DNA from: Phycisphaerales bacterium
GTDB taxonomy: Bacteria; Planctomycetota; Phycisphaerae; SM23-33
Assembly (NCBI GenBank): GCA_003153915.1
Contig: PMBX01000190.1
Span: 1 to 6,268, forward strand
Direction: 5' to 3'
DNA length: 6,268 nucleotides
Positions within the stretch are counted from its first letter, which is position 1. Each line of letters starts with the position of its first letter. A model generated the notes under the pieces. It did no database searches, was not told the DNA's origin, and worked only from the letters and a program-made list of their open reading frames with translations. The position numbers and the translations under genes are program-made. Shown here in pieces: positions 5,967 through 6,268 of the stretch.

Positions 5967-6268
5967 ATGCGAATTGTGGTCACCGGACAAGTCGGACTGG
6001 ACAAGAAGCCATTCCTGGCCAGGGTGGTGGAGATCGCCGACTCCCTGGCTCGACCGTTATCGGTTTTTCATGTCGGGCAGAGGATGTACGCCGAGGCCCC
6101 CGATGTGGCGGCGGGACGCATCCTGGACCTGCCGCTCTCACGGCTCAACAGCCTGCGACGCAGCGTCTTCAAGGACATCCTTGCGGCGGTGGGCGGCACC
6201 GAGCACGTCCTGGTCAATACGCATGCCACGTTCCGCTGGCGCCACGGGCTTTTCTACGCCTTCGACTA
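5967..6268 (+). CDS. Nucleotide-kinase-like protein with degenerate P-loop, 3' partial
   Basis: An open frame runs from ATG 5967 to the window end (100 full codons, no stop), 29 nt after the thioredoxin-like gene. It starts MRIVVTGQVGLDKKPF: a beta strand followed by a glycine loop in the place of a Walker A motif. The loop reads GQVGLDKK, so the usual glycine before lysine is Asp and the Ser/Thr after it is Lys. A second strand (LSVFHVGQRMY), a helical stretch including LPLSRLNSLRRSVFKDIL, then the strand-turn HVLVNTHATFRWRHGLF follow; this resembles the order of elements in small P-loop kinases such as adenylate kinase. The name and activity are not known to me. No strong Shine-Dalgarno is visible (GGCGG at 5951-5955 is 11 nt away), so translation may depend on readthrough coupling from the upstream gene. 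Codon composition matches the neighbours, supporting a real gene. Confidence 0.7.
   Translation, partial: MRIVVTGQVGLDKKPFLARVVEIADSLARPLSVFHVGQRMYAEAPDVAAGRILDLPLSRLNSLRRSVFKDILAAVGGTEHVLVNTHATFRWRHGLFYAFD

Overview
The window reads as chromosomal DNA from a high-GC Gram-negative-type bacterium. It carries type IV pilus genes, then an exported thioredoxin-fold protein whose ends are rich in Thr-Thr-Gln-Pro-Ala, then the start of a P-loop-like protein. The TTQPA-rich tails and the gene mix suggest a planctomycete, perhaps Phycisphaerae-like. That is inference from style, not from a marker gene. All recognised genes are on the + strand.

Bases 1-4446 form a compact type IV pilus operon: the 3' part of a PilT-type ATPase (1-765), a complete PilC-type inner-membrane platform protein (778-2001), and three prepilin-like genes (2026-2529, 2535-3926, 3928-4446). 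The gaps are 12, 24, 5 and 1 nt, and each downstream gene has a good Shine-Dalgarno sequence. The three small genes look like minor pilins of PilV/MshD, PilX/GspK and PilW/GspJ type. No major pilin, PilB, PilM-Q or prepilin peptidase is visible. The middle gene is the most unusual: after a PilX-like N-terminus it carries about ten [L/F]-[T/S]-G-N motifs, many about 20 residues apart, which suggests a beta-helical, surface-exposed pilus-tip domain.

Bases 4447-4773 are a 327-nt gap. It holds a REP-like short inverted element, an AT-rich hairpin that could be a weak terminator, and an 18-bp palindrome with an extra half-site one helical turn upstream, placed just before the next gene.

Bases 4774-5937 encode a secreted two-part protein: a signal peptide, a helical region, and a TlpA/ResA-like thioredoxin domain with a WCPPC active site. 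From 5967 to the window end runs the first 100 codons of a protein with a nucleotide-kinase-like start but a degenerate P-loop. It has no stop codon in the window.

How the genes fit together: PilT would power pilus retraction through the PilC platform. The three minor pilins would form a priming or tip complex, with the repeat-bearing PilX-like protein as a candidate adhesive tip. The thioredoxin-like protein is separated by its own regulatory-looking gap, and any link to pilin folding is speculative.
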